Shown: in pieces, positions 46,651-59,290 of the stretch | Numbering within the stretch: position 1 is the stretch's first letter | Layout: each line of letters begins with the position of its first letter | DNA from: Zanthoxylum bungeanum | Lineage: Eukaryota > Streptophyta > Magnoliopsida > Sapindales > Rutaceae | Length of the DNA stretch: 64,000 bases | Reading direction: 5' to 3' | Assembly: GCA_019454045.1 (NCBI GenBank) | Contig: SKCR01015065.1 | Span: 1 to 64,000 of the forward strand | Notes under the pieces: generated by a model | What the model was told of the DNA's origin: nothing | The model's database searches: none | What the model saw: only the letters and a program-made list of their open reading frames with translations | Position numbers and translations under genes: made by a program

Positions 46651-48262
46651 ATGCAGTGGTAACTGGGAGAAAAGTAAAACTCGATGAAAATCAGAGTAAT
46701 ACTATTCAAGGCACCGAATACTTAATGGAACAAAAATAGTTCATCGAGGATGTAACTATACCAATAATCTTCCAATACACAAGAACCACGTAGTCGGAGA
46801 GACTCATAAAACAACCTGGGGTATGGGTTTCTGATCTCACCTCGTAAAGATGTCAATCTTATTGAGGAATACGAACTGACTATGTATGAGGAAGTGATAC
46901 AATGTATCGACTCCCTATTATGGCAAAGTGCCATGATATCCGAAATGGATTCCATGTATACCAACTATGTTTAGACACTAGTTGTTGTACCGCAAGGCAT
47001 TGTGCCTATTGGTACTATATAAGTCTTCAAGGAAGACATACATGGAAGGCAACATACCAACGTACTAAGCTAGGCTTGTAGCGAAAAGGTATCGTTATCA
47101 ACATTGTGTCGATTACGACGAAACCTTTTACTTGTTGCCATGGTTAAATCCATTTGGATAATACTTGCTAATGCTGCATGTTTCATTTATGAAATATGAC
47201 AGCTGAATGCCAAAACCGCTTTCCTTAATGGAAACCTTTTGGAGGATGTTTACTACATCCTGACGGTTTTGTCGTACCAAAACGAGCAAATAAGGTTTGC
47301 AAGTTATTCGATCCATGGATGGATTGGAGCAAGCATTGAGTTCTTGGAATTATCGTTTTGATGTAATCATAATGGTGTATGATTTAATTCAAAACGAAAA
47401 TGATTCTTGTGTATATAAGGAGGTTAGTGGGAGCGCACTGACAGTGAAAGTCCTAAATAATAATAATATGTCATTTCTTGGAAATGATATTCCCATAAAT
47501 ATAATCGGTGAAAGCTTGGCTTTCAAGAAAATTCTCCGTAGAATTCTTGGGAGAAACAACCTTTATTCTAGGAATAAAGATCTACTGGGATAGATTTAGA
47601 GTTGTTAATACTCTCCGAGAACTCGTACATTGAAAAATGTACATGACCTGGTGTCTCATACGCTTTGAGCATATGGAGTCACAATCAGGCCAATCCAAGT
47701 GATAGTCATTGGATTGATGTTAAGAACATGCTTTAGTATCTTAGAGATCTAAGGATGATGTCTTATACTATGGAGAATGAGAACTTGAAGTGACTGGGTT
47801 CACTGTTGCAAGTTTCCAAACCGATAAAAATGACTAAAAGTCGTAACAATGGTAATATAAAGTTTGAATAACGGAACAGTGAGCTGGAAATCTTCCAAGC
47901 AAGATACTATTACCGAATAAATAACAAAAGTGGATTATTGATGCGGCTGAGGCAGCAATAGAAGCCTTCTGGATTGATAATAAATCTAATTATATTAGAT
48001 ATAGTTCTGTTAGCAGCTGAGCTAGGCTACAACACAGGCTAAAGAATTAATGGTCTCATCAACGATCCAGATATATACTTCAATTATACATCTGATTTGT
48101 TCGGATCATACATCGTGGTGATGTGATGATCTAATAAATCACATCTGATGATAATTATGCAAATCCGCTGACGAAAGCCTTTCCTCAGCAGAAGTTTGAG
48201 CGAACCGTACATAGTTTAGGTGTAGGACACTCGAGTGACTGGCTATAGGCCAAGTGGAAGAT
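46651..48262 (+). pseudogene. Reverse transcriptase and RNase H remnant of element F
   Basis: RT similarity spans about 46850-47590. Motif A reads QLNAKTAFLN with Asn for Asp. The catalytic box reads NNNN (47456-47467) followed by MSFLGND, so both Asp residues are lost. The 98-codon frame at 47297-47593 is the longest open piece. RNase H remnants follow to about 48100. The tract AAGTGGAAGAT (48252-48262) is the polypurine tract with one change. Confidence 0.78.
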
Positions 48263-50310
48263 TGTTGGACAGTTATGACCCATAGCGTCACTATATGTAC
48301 AGATCATGGTGTTGTTGTACAAATCAACTATGTGACAAAGGAAATTGCTCTTTTATCATTTGTAATTAGATTACCAAGATGTATAAATGATAGAAGGTCC
48401 ATATGATTAGTTTCAAATTGATAAGATATGAGACAATATCAATCCACAAAGTTTTAATCATTAAATATCCCTAGTCGTAGTATTATCGAGATTGGACAGC
48501 GATAATACGGAATAGACTAGTATTACACTTGTGCGCGTTGTGAGGGCATAACGGCAAAGTTCTCATATATTTGCGTATAGGATACTCATGCAAGTGTAGT
48601 AGGAGGTTGTGTTTTACCGATGGTATGGAAAACAGCTTCGCTCTGGATAGACCCCTCGGAATTCCATTGGTAGTATGACTATGTGTCTATGGAAGTCCGA
48701 ATTAGGATAGACGTATTTGGTCTTAACCTGAGACTTGCACCGCTAATACTTGCGACAATCAATATGCTTTGGCTTTGGTCGTCCAGGGCTTTAACAGGTT
48801 CTGTGTACGCCTCTTCTGGGTATATTGAGAATCGTAGTGTATTGGGAGTGATGTCAAGATGGAAGTATCACTCCGGTCATAGTGGAGATGATGATCACGT
48901 AGGATACGGAACTCGTTCTCTTATATGCTGCAGCTATCGGGATATTATGACTAGGTCATGTTTATCCGATTATAGAGACTAGTTACCAGAGATCTGATAT
49001 GTGCTTCGTACGGGGCAGACACATTTCCAGCCTCAGGCCTTGCACGTGACATCCGATGCTGGATCGAAATACGCAATACTACGTATACTGCGCTTGATAT
49101 AGATCACATATTCCTGTAAGGATATTTCTGGAGAATTGGGTAGGCATGATGTTTTGCTAGAAGCCAACCATGTCTTGTAAATCGATAAAAACGTAGTAGT
49201 AGGTACTTACGTGTTCGGATAGTCCGACGACCGGATATACTGCCAATATATCCGTGGATCTCATGGGTCACTTCCCGAAGATTCACCGATGACGTATGAC
49301 TCGCACTTTATTAATCTGGGATTAATTAGATGAGAGAGAAAATTAATCTGGGATTAATTGCGGAGATATTTTATCTGGGATAAAATATTAATTAAAGAGA
49401 TAGAACGATTAATTTGGAATTAATCGATATAAAATAAATATTCGATATATTATACGAAATTGGATTTCGACTAGGAATTGAAATTGGATTTTAATTCGAG
49501 CGACCGAGTTAATTTAGAATTAATTCATTAGCGATGTGAATAGTGATTTTGCTATGCATAATTATTTAATTACGTCGCAACGGAAAATTCGTTAATTTGG
49601 AATTAGCGAACCCGAGCACGGGAGTGTTTGCGGGCGCACTCGCATTGCGAATTAAAATGCGGCCCACAAGTCACATCAAGCGTCAAATCACTCGTCAATC
49701 GATTGATGTGATGTCTAGTCACTTTGAGTGATGTGACAACATGTCACTACTGATTGATGTTGGTAGTTGGAAGGCATTGATTGTTTTTGCCTTTGACTTT
49801 TTGATTTTTGGAAAATGGTTTTTGGTATTTTATTTTTGGAAAATCAAAAACTAAATATATAACACAATTTCTCTCTCTCTCTTCACTACTCACGTTTTTT
49901 GAGCCATTTCCCTCCTCTCTCTCACGGTCTTGGACTAAACTTCTTCTTCTCCATTTTCTACTACTGCCGAATACAAAAAGAAGCAAGATGATGATTTTGT
50001 TGCAAAATTAAGAGTGTTAGCACACAAAGGAGTCATCCTAAGGTGATAGGGAACCGCACTTGTGAGCTTGGAATCACCATTTGAGAAGCTTGGAGCTTGG
50101 AGCATCAATGGAGCACACTTGGAGGTGATGACCGAAAATTTGGAGGCCAAATTTCAGCCCACTGCCGAGAGCTTCATCACCTTGGAGGAAAAGATTTCTT
50201 CGTCGTCAAAAAGTCGTTCAATGTGAGTATGATTCCACCATATTTCATTGTAGTATTCACACATGTTTGATGCTTGAAAATGATCCTTGGGACCTTAGAG
50301 AAACCCAACA
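48263..50310 (+). repeat. 3' LTR of element F
   Basis: 2,048 bp, TGTTGGACAGTTATG...GAAACCCAACA. Its last part (about 49640-50310) differs from B and D and is closer to E and H (ends AGAGANCCAACA or TAGAGAACCCAACA type), so Family 1 has at least two LTR end variants. Open frames at 49747-50150 lie inside the LTR and are not genes. Confidence 0.88.
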
Positions 50311-53300
50311 CGAGCCTCGTATTGAGGCACTACCCGATAAGTTACGGAAGTCACAGGAAACGGACGTCGGAAGGAAAAATTAAAAAATAAATACATCATC
50401 AAATTTAATTCTTTCCTCCGGTTAACTCGGTTGATCTCTGTTTTAAATGTTTGCATCGGCCCAAAACCCATGCAACCCACAAAGGGCCACACGCCCAAGC
50501 CCACATCACAAAACCCAAGCCCAATCCAAAATATTCAAATCACATTTAACACATGCCAAAATCCCTCCCAAATCCCCTTCCAAATTAAAAATATCTTGAA
50601 TCTAATCCCCATCAAAATACACAATATTCTCTCCCTAAATAAATTAATTAAATACACCCCTTTATTGCTTGATTTGTTTCCTTTTGAAAACCGATGCACA
50701 CAAAAAAACCCTAGCATGCAATTATAAAAGATAACATATTCCAAACCCTAAGCCTCTTCACTCACTCATACGGCACCACATCCCTCTCTCTCAACCAAAA
50801 ACACAACCCTAAAAACCTAACTCTCTCTCTCAACCTTACAGCTTCATCACAAAAATAATACCTTCACGCCACACTCGCCACTCTCTTTCAGACACAAAAC
50901 AAGCAAGACACTCACGTATGAAATAAATAAATAAGAAACCAAATTGACCGACATCTCACGCCTTCAACAAACCCACTCTACGCCAACTCCATTGACACAC
51001 TCCACCTTAAAATGCAACCCTCACGTCCACGTCTCACCGAACACAAAACAACACAGCCCTCATGTCCCTTAAAGCCTCCATCAAACCACCTAAAAGACAA
51101 GAAGCTACATACCACAAATAGCCCTCCACGTGAAAATAAAAAAAAATAAAAAAACAAACAAACAAACCCACAAACCCTACAAAGCCGTGACAAAATACAA
51201 ACCAACAAGAACAAATAGATGAGAGAGAAAAAAACAAGCCCTACCGAACCAAAGAATATAAAAAAACTACCCCTTTAACCGACAAAAATAGAGACGCACA
51301 CATCCCTCTCTCACCTCCACTGGCCGAGACATAAACAGTCCAAACCGACCCCAAACCAGTCTGAAAAATAGTCCCAAAAATCACCTAAAACCAGTCCAAA
51401 AATAAAGCCTAAAAATAGCAGTCCAAACAGCGAAGAAAATGGAGAAATCAGCGGCTCAAAACAGCGAAACGGTGAATAAAATATTGAACCAGGAAACCAG
51501 AAAAGTGACGGAGCATTAACCTTTCCGGTGACGGTGTAACGCACTTCCAAGAAGCAACTTAAAAGGTAAGACCTGAGGGCACCCTTTGTTATTTTTCATT
51601 CATCTTTTTGGTTGTCTATTATTATTTCCTTGCATGTATCTTGATGGTTCATGTCTATTATTGTTATTGGGTTAATGATTGCGTGTTATCTCTTGCGGTA
51701 TATCGGATGGAAACCCAGACGTAAATTCCATAGCCGAATTCGAATGGACGATAGTGCGGTATGTACTTGGGATACAACTCCACGTACCGTTTGAGAAACT
51801 TTCAAGCACGTGTTTCATTTTGTCATTTGATTTTGTGTTCATTAGTTGTTTGTGTTTATTGTTCCACTATTTATTTTCTACGTATTGCTTTATTTATTTA
51901 CGCATTGTTAATCTAGTGCGCATGGGCTACTCACGTTAGATTAAAGGTCATCTATTTGAGGGAAATGCCTAAAGGCTACCTTTACCTCGATGTTTTGCCG
52001 CGCCGGACGAAGTATACTTGATTGAATGTGAAATACGTTCAATCGGGCATACGAGGTCCCATATAGATGTTTGCATTGGTCGCATCTCTTTTATTATTCC
52101 GTTATTTACTTTTCACATGTTATTGCTTTATTTATTTATGTATTGTTAATCTAGTGCGCATGGGCTAACTACGTTGGATTAAAGGTCCTCCGTTTAAGGG
52201 AAATGCCTAAAGGCTACCTTCACCAAGATGTTTTGCCACGCCGGATGAAGTATACTTGATTGAATGTGAAATACATTCAATCGTGCATACGAGGTCCCAT
52301 ATAGATGTTGGCTTGGTCACATCTCTTTCATTATTCCGTTATTTACTTTCTGCATGTTATCGCTTTATTTATTTATACATTGCTATTTAGTGCGCATGGG
52401 CTGATCGCGTTGGATTAAAGGTCCTTCATTTGAGGGAAATGTCTAAAGGCTACCATTACCACGATGTTTTGCCGTGTCGGACAAAGTATACTTGATTGAA
52501 TGAGAAGTACGTTCAATCGGGCATACGAAGGCCCATATAGATATCGGCCTTGGTCGCATCTCTTTTATTATTTTTTCTTTTACTTTCTGCATGTTATTCT
52601 GTCTGTTTATTTTTACGTCGTCATTTGGTGCGCATGGGCTAATCGCGTTGGATTACAGGTCCTCCATTTGATGGAAATGCCTAAAGGCTACCTTTACCAC
52701 AATGTTTTACCGCGCCGGGAATACAAGATCCAATATGGACGTTGGCCAAAGCTCTTGGTCACATCCTTCTTCTGTTGATCTTGTTATTTGCCTTTTTTAT
52801 TGTCATTTTTCATTTTCCACTTCGCATTCATGATGTGTTAATGCTTGAGTGTTGCCTCTCACGGTATATCGGATGGAACCTAGACATAAATTCTGTAGCC
52901 GAATCCGAATGGACGGTAGTGCGGTCTGTACTTGGGATACAACTCCACTTACCGCTTGAGAAACATTCACGCACGTGTTTATGTAATTTTAGATACCACT
53001 TTGGTAATCTTCGTTCGAACGCGTTTCTGAACGTTACTCGAACGCATGCATTCTGTTTTACCACGCATCATATCCTGTACCATTCAAACGCGTTTTCGAA
53101 TGCTACACGAATGAACATACAATGAATAAACTACTTTTTATCATATTTTATGCATGTTTGCCTCTTTGGTCATTTCTTTTACATTACGCACTTAATCATT
53201 TCTCTTCATTATTAACGATTTTACTGTTATTATTTATTTACATTTTCGCACTTCTTTGTTTAATATGTTTATGGAATTATGTATTTGCCTTCATTTTTAT

Positions 53301-53600
53301 TTACGTTTATGGGTGTGCAAACTTATGTGTTTATTAAATTATCTTGCATGTGTTGCATAAGACTTGGTTATATTATTGCATAAATCATTTCATTACATTT
53401 GGCATAAGTAAGGGACCATTCCGAACCCAACGGTTTGAGGTCTTCCCTAGCGAGGGGTGAGTGCGGCCTTAAATCATTTCCTAGTTCACATTGGGTGGAG
53501 ACTCCATTTATTCTCTAGTTTAGTCCCCCGCGGGCTACTCCGTACTCCCAACGGGCCGAGAGCCCGGACAGGATCGCCGTACCTCTGTACCATGTCTACA
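50311..53600 (+). repeat. 5' LTR of element I
   Basis: The first 1.17 kb is similar to the LTR of C (AGGCACTAC, GGAAACGGACGTC, CAGTCC-rich end). The remaining 2.1 kb is not in C and includes the 237-bp tandem array. It ends CCATGTCTACA. Bases 51479-53600 are duplicated at 61547-64000. The upstream portion is not duplicated, so either the 3' copy is truncated or the true LTR starts near 51486 (TGAACCAGG). Confidence 0.72.
51916..52750. repeat. 237-bp tandem array, four units (5' LTR of I)
   Basis: Units begin GTGCGCATGGGCT at 51916, 52154, 52390 and 52628, spaced 238, 236 and 238 bp; the last is partial. Each full unit contains GATTGAATGTGAAATACGTT followed by CAATC, a near-perfect 10-bp stem with a 5-base loop, and the words ATGCCTAAAGGCTACC and GATGTTTTGCCGCG. 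The array is flanked on both sides by a diverged block of about 125 bp (51688-51810 and 52852-52975). Confidence 0.95.
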
Positions 53601-53603
53601 GTC

Positions 53604-53620
53604 TGTTGACTCCACTAGGG
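53604..53620 (+). other. Primer-binding site of element I
   Basis: TGTTGACTCCACTAGGG sits three bases (GTC) after the LTR end, exactly as in C (TGGCGACTCCACTAGGG), with two changes. Confidence 0.8.
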
Positions 53621-53886
53621 ATAGAGAATCGGCCCCGAAATAATGTCCTGTAATGTTTGTGATTTTTGATTTCGTTAACTTTGTCTCATATATTTTGCAT
53701 ACCATTTCTTACCTTGGTGGCATCATGTATCGTGAAATCATTTTTGCTCGAAGCGGTGGATCGTTATATAGTATCATCACTCGTTGGCACATACCTTAGG
53801 GTATAAAAAAGGTGCGCTCACTTGGTCGCTCGAACCCTTGAATGGGGAGACCTAGTTGTGGGCAACCTTTCGCCGGCGAGAGCCTG
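53621..53886 (+). other. Leader of I, left of H
   Basis: Non-coding. From 53770 it matches C (reverse complement of 30340-30440), including GGTGCGCTCACTTGGTCGCT. The earlier part differs from C and lacks the block C shares with J. It ends with GAGCC, the target duplication of H. Confidence 0.8.
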
Positions 53887-55327
53887 TTGGGTTCTCTAAG
53901 AACAAATCCTAGGATCAATTAAGCATAATACATGTGTGAATACTCAAAGGAATATAGCGGAAATACACTCACATTGATCGGTAATGAGGATGTAGAATTT
54001 CAAAAAAATTTCTCCTTTGTGTAATGCTCCAAGCTCCTCTCTTTGATTGTATGTTGAGCAACAAGCTTTAGTGAATGAATTCCAAACTCATGGGAGTAGT
54101 TTCCCTATCACCTTAGAAGACTCTTTAAGTGCTAGCTAGTGAAAATTGTGCTAAGTGAAAATGATTTCAAAAATCAAAGACATATATCAAACCTTAGTTA
54201 GTAAAATGTCTTTCACCTTATCAAGTTTGTGTAAGAAACAAGTTACCAACCACTTCCAACTTCCATCAACTTAAAGTGATAAAGTTGACAAGTGATGTGA
54301 CTTGTTGTGGGCCCCACTTAAATTCAAAATCCGAGTGAGCCCGCAAACACATTCCGGGCTCGGATTCGTTAATTCCGAATTAACGAATTTTCCGTTGCGA
54401 CTTAATTAAATCAAATTTAATTAAAAAATTATGCCTAACAAAATTACTATTAAAGTCGCTCGCGAATTAATTCTAAATTAATTCGTTCGCCCGAATTAAA
54501 ATCTAATTTTAATTTCGTTATGAAATCTAATTTCATATAATATATCGAATATATTATTTGATCGATTAATTCCGAATTAATCGTTCTCTCTCTTCTATTT
54601 GAATTTTATCCCAGATAAATTCTTTCAGTAATTAATCCCTGATTAATTTTCTCTCTCTTATAATTAATCCTAGATTAATTCTATTCGAGTCATACTTCAT
54701 CGGTGAATCTTCAGGAAGCGACTTATGAGATCCCTGGATATGTTGGCAGTAAATCCGGTTATCGAACTATCTGAATACGTGCGTACCCAGTTCCATATTT
54801 TTACCGATTTACAAGACATGGTTGGCTTCTAGCAAAGCACCGTGCCTACCCAATTCTCCATAAATATTCTTTTAAGGAAAATATAATCTTTCTCAGGCGT
54901 AGTATACGTAGTATTGCGTATAACGATCCAGTATCGATATCACATGCTAGGCCTAAGGCTGGAATTGTGTCTTCCCCGTACGAAGCATATATCGGATCTC
55001 TGGTAACTAGTCTCTATAATCTGATAATCATGACCTAGTCATATTATCCCGATGACTGCAGTACTTAAGAGTAATAGTTTTGTATCCTACATGATCATCA
55101 TCTCCATATGACTGAAGTGATACTTCCATCTTGACATCACACCCAATACACTACGATTCTCAATATACCCAGAACGGGCGTACACAGAACCTGTTAAAGC
55201 CCCGGACGACCAAAACCAAAGTATACTATTTGTCACAAGTATTAGCTATGCAACTCTCAGGTTAAGACCAAATACACCTACCCTGATTCAGATTCCCATA
55301 GACACATAGTCATACTACAAATGGGAT
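53887..55327 (-). repeat. 3' LTR of H, truncated
   Basis: Collinear with 56446-57990 but lacking the first 0.5 kb (in element orientation). It also lacks 107 bp present at 56699-56805 of the 5' LTR (junction at 54138/54139). Confidence 0.9.
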
Positions 55328-55353
55328 ACACATAGTCATACTACAAATGGGAT
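55302..55353. repeat. 26-bp tandem duplication at the deletion junction of H
   Basis: Two adjacent copies (55302-55327 and 55328-55353) starting ACACATAGTCATACTACAAA and ending TGGGAT. Directly after, CACATAAAGCATGTTATC matches leader sequence (compare the reverse complement of 33826-33845). Confidence 0.92.
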
Positions 55354-56445
55354 TCACATAAAGCATGTTATCAATAAATCTAATCCAATTAATTAATCTT
55401 TGATTAATGACCACCCAATGTTCAAACAACGATTTGATTTGCGCGAGTCCAACTCGTTTAAGAATAAGTACTCAAAGTACGTATTCTTGAATTATATCGA
55501 ACTACAATTTTAAATCCAATTTAATTTGTATTCAATACTAATTCTTTATTTAATTCCAAATTAAATAATTACACTTTATTAATGTGCCTTTTAGACGTAG
55601 AATCTAAATTCAATCTTTATGGGTTTCAAAGGCCCAATTATTATCCAAAACTTTTCAATTAAAGTCCAATTGGCTTTTAATTAATTCTTTAGGCATTGGC
55701 TTTGGCAATTATGGTCAAACCCAAGATGCCAAGGCTCAATTAGGAATCACCATATGCCAAAAATCAATTTAGGCCCAAATAAAATTTTAAAGGCCCATTA
55801 TCATATTTGGACTTTATGGAAATGGTTTTGGGCCCAATTGGAACCAACCAATTATCCTAAAACAAACTTGGCCCAACCAAGCCCATTAAGCCCAAATACA
55901 ACGACATTAGCCCAATTTAAAATTAAAAGCTAATTTATTTCATCACAATATTCCAAATATCACAATTATTTAATTAAAGTGTATTATCCATAATTAATTA
56001 GTTAAATTAATATTTCCAAAACACCAATTACACTAATTAATCATGCTTTAATTAATAAACTTATGTCCAACACAAATTGATGCAAAATCAATCCCAACCT
56101 GCTTCCAATAGCTCACGGCAATATGGCATTTTTTCCATCAATTTTGATTTCAATCCAATTAAATCACAAATCAATTTATCCATGCATTTTAAACTCATCC
56201 AATGGTCTAAAAAATCAAAATCACCATGAGCTTAAGGTTCCTATATGATTCGGCCAAGCATCTTAATTTTGGGAAAATTAATCCAATTAATTTTTCATAA
56301 AATTGATCATGCATAACACTTAGTTATCATTATCTAAGCATACTCAAACAAACAATTTGATCAAATCATGCTCAAATCCAAAATACCCAAATTTTAGATT
56401 AAGAACCCTAATTCAATTTCATGCTTAAATACGCTATGATACCAT

Positions 56446-58388
56446 TGTTGGGTTCTCTAAGAACAATCCTAGGATCAATTAAGCATAATACATGTGTGAA
56501 TACTCAAAGGAATATAGTGGAAATATACTCACATTGATCGGCAATGAGGATGTAGGATTTCAAAAAATTTGCTCCTTTGTGTAATGCTCTAAGCTCCTCT
56601 CTTTGATTGTATGTTGAGCTCCAAGCTTTGGTGAATGAATTGCAAACTCATGGGAGTAGTTTCCCTATCACCTTAGAAGACTCTTTAAGTGCTAGCTATG
56701 GAAGAAATTTGCAACAAAAATATTCCTTTTCCTTGTGTAACTCTCGGCCAAGCCAAGAAGAAGAGATGGAGAGGCTAGTTCACGATTTTTGGAATGAGAA
56801 AGAGAGTGAAAATTGTGCTAAGCGAAAATGATTTCAAAAATCAAAGACAAATATCAAACCTTAGTTAGTAAAATGTCTTTCACCTTATCAAGTTGGTGTA
56901 AGAAACAAGTTACCAACCACTTCCAACTTCTATCAACTTAAAGTGATAAAGTTGACAAGTGATGTGACTTGTTGTGGGCCCCACTTAAATTCAAAATCCG
57001 AGTGGGCCCGCAAACACATTCCGGGCTCGTATTCGTTAATTTCGAATTAATGAATTTTCCGTTGCGACTTAATTAAATCAAATTTAATTAAATAATTATG
57101 CCTAGCAAAATTACTATTAAAGTCGCTCGCGAATTAATTCTAAATTAATTCGTTCGCCCGGATTAAAATCCAATTTTAATTCCGTTATGAAATCTAATTT
57201 CATATAATATATCGAATATATTATTTGATCGATTAATTCCGAATTAATCGTTCTCTCTCTTCCATTTGAATTTTATCCTAGATAAATTCTTTCCGTAATT
57301 AATCCCAGATTAATTTTCTCTCTCTTATAATTAATCCTAGATTAATTCTATTCGAGTCATACGTCATCGGTGAATCTTCGGGAAGTGACCCATGAGATCC
57401 CTGGATATGTTGGCAGTAAATCCGGTTATCGGACTATCCGAATACGTGCGTACCTCGTACCACATTTTTACCGATTTACAAGACATGGTTGGCTTCTAGC
57501 AAAGCAACGTGCCTACCCAATTATCCAGCAATATTCTTTTAAGGAATATATAATCTTTGTTAGGCGTAGTATACGTAGTTTGGCGTATAACGATCCAGTA
57601 TCGATATCATATGATAGGCCTAGGGCTGGAATTGTATCTGCCTCGTACGCAGCATATATCGGATCTCTAGTAACTAGTCTCTATAATCGAATAATCATGA
57701 CCTAGTCATATTATCTCGATGACTGTAGTACTTAATAGTACTAGTTCCGTATCCTATGTGATCACCATCTCCATATGACTGAAGTGATACTTCCATCTTG
57801 ACATCACACCCAATACACTACGATTCTCAGTATACCTAGAAGAGGCATACACAGAACCTGTTAAAGCCCCGGACGATCAAAATCAAAGTATACTGATTGT
57901 CGCAAGTATTAGCGATGCAAGTTTAAGGTTAAGACCAAATACACCTACCCTGATTCAGATTCTCATAGACACATAATCATACTACCAATGAGATTCCGAG
58001 GGGTCTATCCAGAGCGAAGCTGTTTCCGTACCATCTGTAAACAGAATCTCCTATTACACTTGCATGAGTATCCAATACCCAAATATATGAGAACTATGCC
58101 ATTAGGCTTCCATAACACGCACACGTGTAATACTAGTCTATTCCACATAATCGATGTCCGTCTCTATAATACTACGACTAGGGATATTTAATGATTAAAC
58201 CTAACTCGGATTAATATTGTCTCATATCTTATCAATCTGAAACTAATCATATGGACTTTTATCATTTATTTATCTTGGCAATCTAATTACAAATGATAAA
58301 AGAGTAATTTTATTTGTCACATAGTTAATTTGTACAACAACGCCATGTTCTGTATAATAGTGATACTATGGGTCATAATTGTCCAACA
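56446..58388 (-). repeat. 5' LTR of H
   Basis: 1,943 bp, in element orientation TGTTGGACAATTATGACCC...GAGAACCCAACA. It carries the spaced palindromes around 57040-57330. Frames at 56607-56831 and 57370-57705 lie inside it and are not genes. Confidence 0.93.
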
Positions 58389-59290
58389 GAGCCTTTGTCT
58401 ATACTCCTATAAACCCGGATTTGAACCATAGTTGTATGATCTATAGAAGCCACCCTTTTATGCTTGTGTTTGGGACCATCATCATTTGGATCCAGTTGGA
58501 CTCTCTCATAAGATACGAACTTGTTGGGCCATTTAAACTGGGACGAGTTTATATCTTATGACGATTGGGCCGAAATCTTCCAAAATACCGATGGGCCACT
58601 TTATGTTTGGGCCCCATATCATTTGAAGTAGTTTAGTCACGTTATCGTAAAAGTGTAAACCTGTTGGGTCTTTTCAACTGGGACAAGTTTGCACCTCGCA
58701 ATAATATGATTGAATGCTTTGGAATGATAATGGGCCAACTTGTATGAAAACCTTGATGGACTTAGAAAATCCAATCATGATATAAATATGCTAGAAGCAT
58801 GAGTCTGATATCCACATTGGCTTTCATCCAGGAATGATACGCCTTGTTATGACATATTTGTATACTTTTGGATACCTCTAAGTTCATCCCCATGACCGCG
58901 ATTACTGAAGGCCCAATCCGTCATTTCTAGACAATGACACGATCCCCATAATAGGCTTAGTCAATATTGTAAATGGGTGGTCTTTGTCTGTTACTGATGG
59001 AAAGGGACTGAAGTAATCAAAGTTCACCCCGTAGCATATGAGAGAACGATTTTGTGTACCCACATCGGTGCATAAAATAAGCCATACTTAGAACCCAAAA
59101 ATAGACTTACCACGAGTGTGGGAGAAATAAGGTCGAAATGATATATTTTGTTTTGGTAACCACATGCATCTTATAATCTCATGCATCACACGCATACATG
59201 CATCATGCTAAATCATAGTTTCAAACAGCCATCGTAGATATCCGTTGGGTTAGAGAAGAAGGACGACTCGTTAAAAAACAGTTAACAAAC
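58389..59290 (+). other. Leader of I, right of H
   Basis: It resumes GAGCCTTTGTC, matching C. Two diverged units of the C leader repeat lie at about 58470-58760 (words TTGTTGGGCCATTTAAACTG and GATGGGCC). From 58760 to 59290 the sequence is non-coding leader without recognised features, ending close to the gag start. Confidence 0.75.

Larger units (their letters stand above)
43762..50310 (+). mobile_element. Element F: Family 1 copia element, 5' end deleted
   Basis: A plus-strand copy that starts inside the leader (ATGCATGTTTAAGGGTGT, as in D at 24130) and runs to its 3' LTR ending at 50310. The 5' LTR, primer site and about 1.4 kb of leader are missing. The 3' LTR ends within sequence matching the start of the LTR of I, so F probably inserted there and a later deletion joined it to A. 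The five bases after it are CGAGC; the left duplication is lost. Coding sequence is decayed and shares deletions with D. Confidence 0.87.
53887..58388 (-). mobile_element. Element H: Family 1 copia element with all coding sequence deleted
   Basis: Inserted in the leader of I with target duplication GAGCC (53882-53886 and 58389-58393). In minus orientation it has a complete 5' LTR (56446-58388), a primer site (reverse complement of CTATGATACCAT at 56435-56445), about 1.1 kb of leader (55354-56434) and a 3' LTR truncated at its start (53887-about 55327). Everything from mid-leader to the first 0.5 kb of the 3' LTR is gone. The junction contains a 26-bp tandem duplication. Confidence 0.92.

Noticed and set aside
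49747..50150. Frames resembling short secreted or basic proteins
   Set aside because: Inside the 3' LTR of F and not kept in other Family 1 LTRs.
51916..52750. 237-bp array as a centromeric satellite
   Set aside because: Only four to six units, inside an LTR pair; no evidence of a long array here.
52500..53337. Several hydrophobic frames (also at 63022-63633)
   Set aside because: They fall in the T-rich LTR repeat array of I and recur with shifts in each unit; apparent membrane segments come from base composition.
56607..56831. 74-codon frame
   Set aside because: Within the 5' LTR of H; partly deleted in the other LTR.
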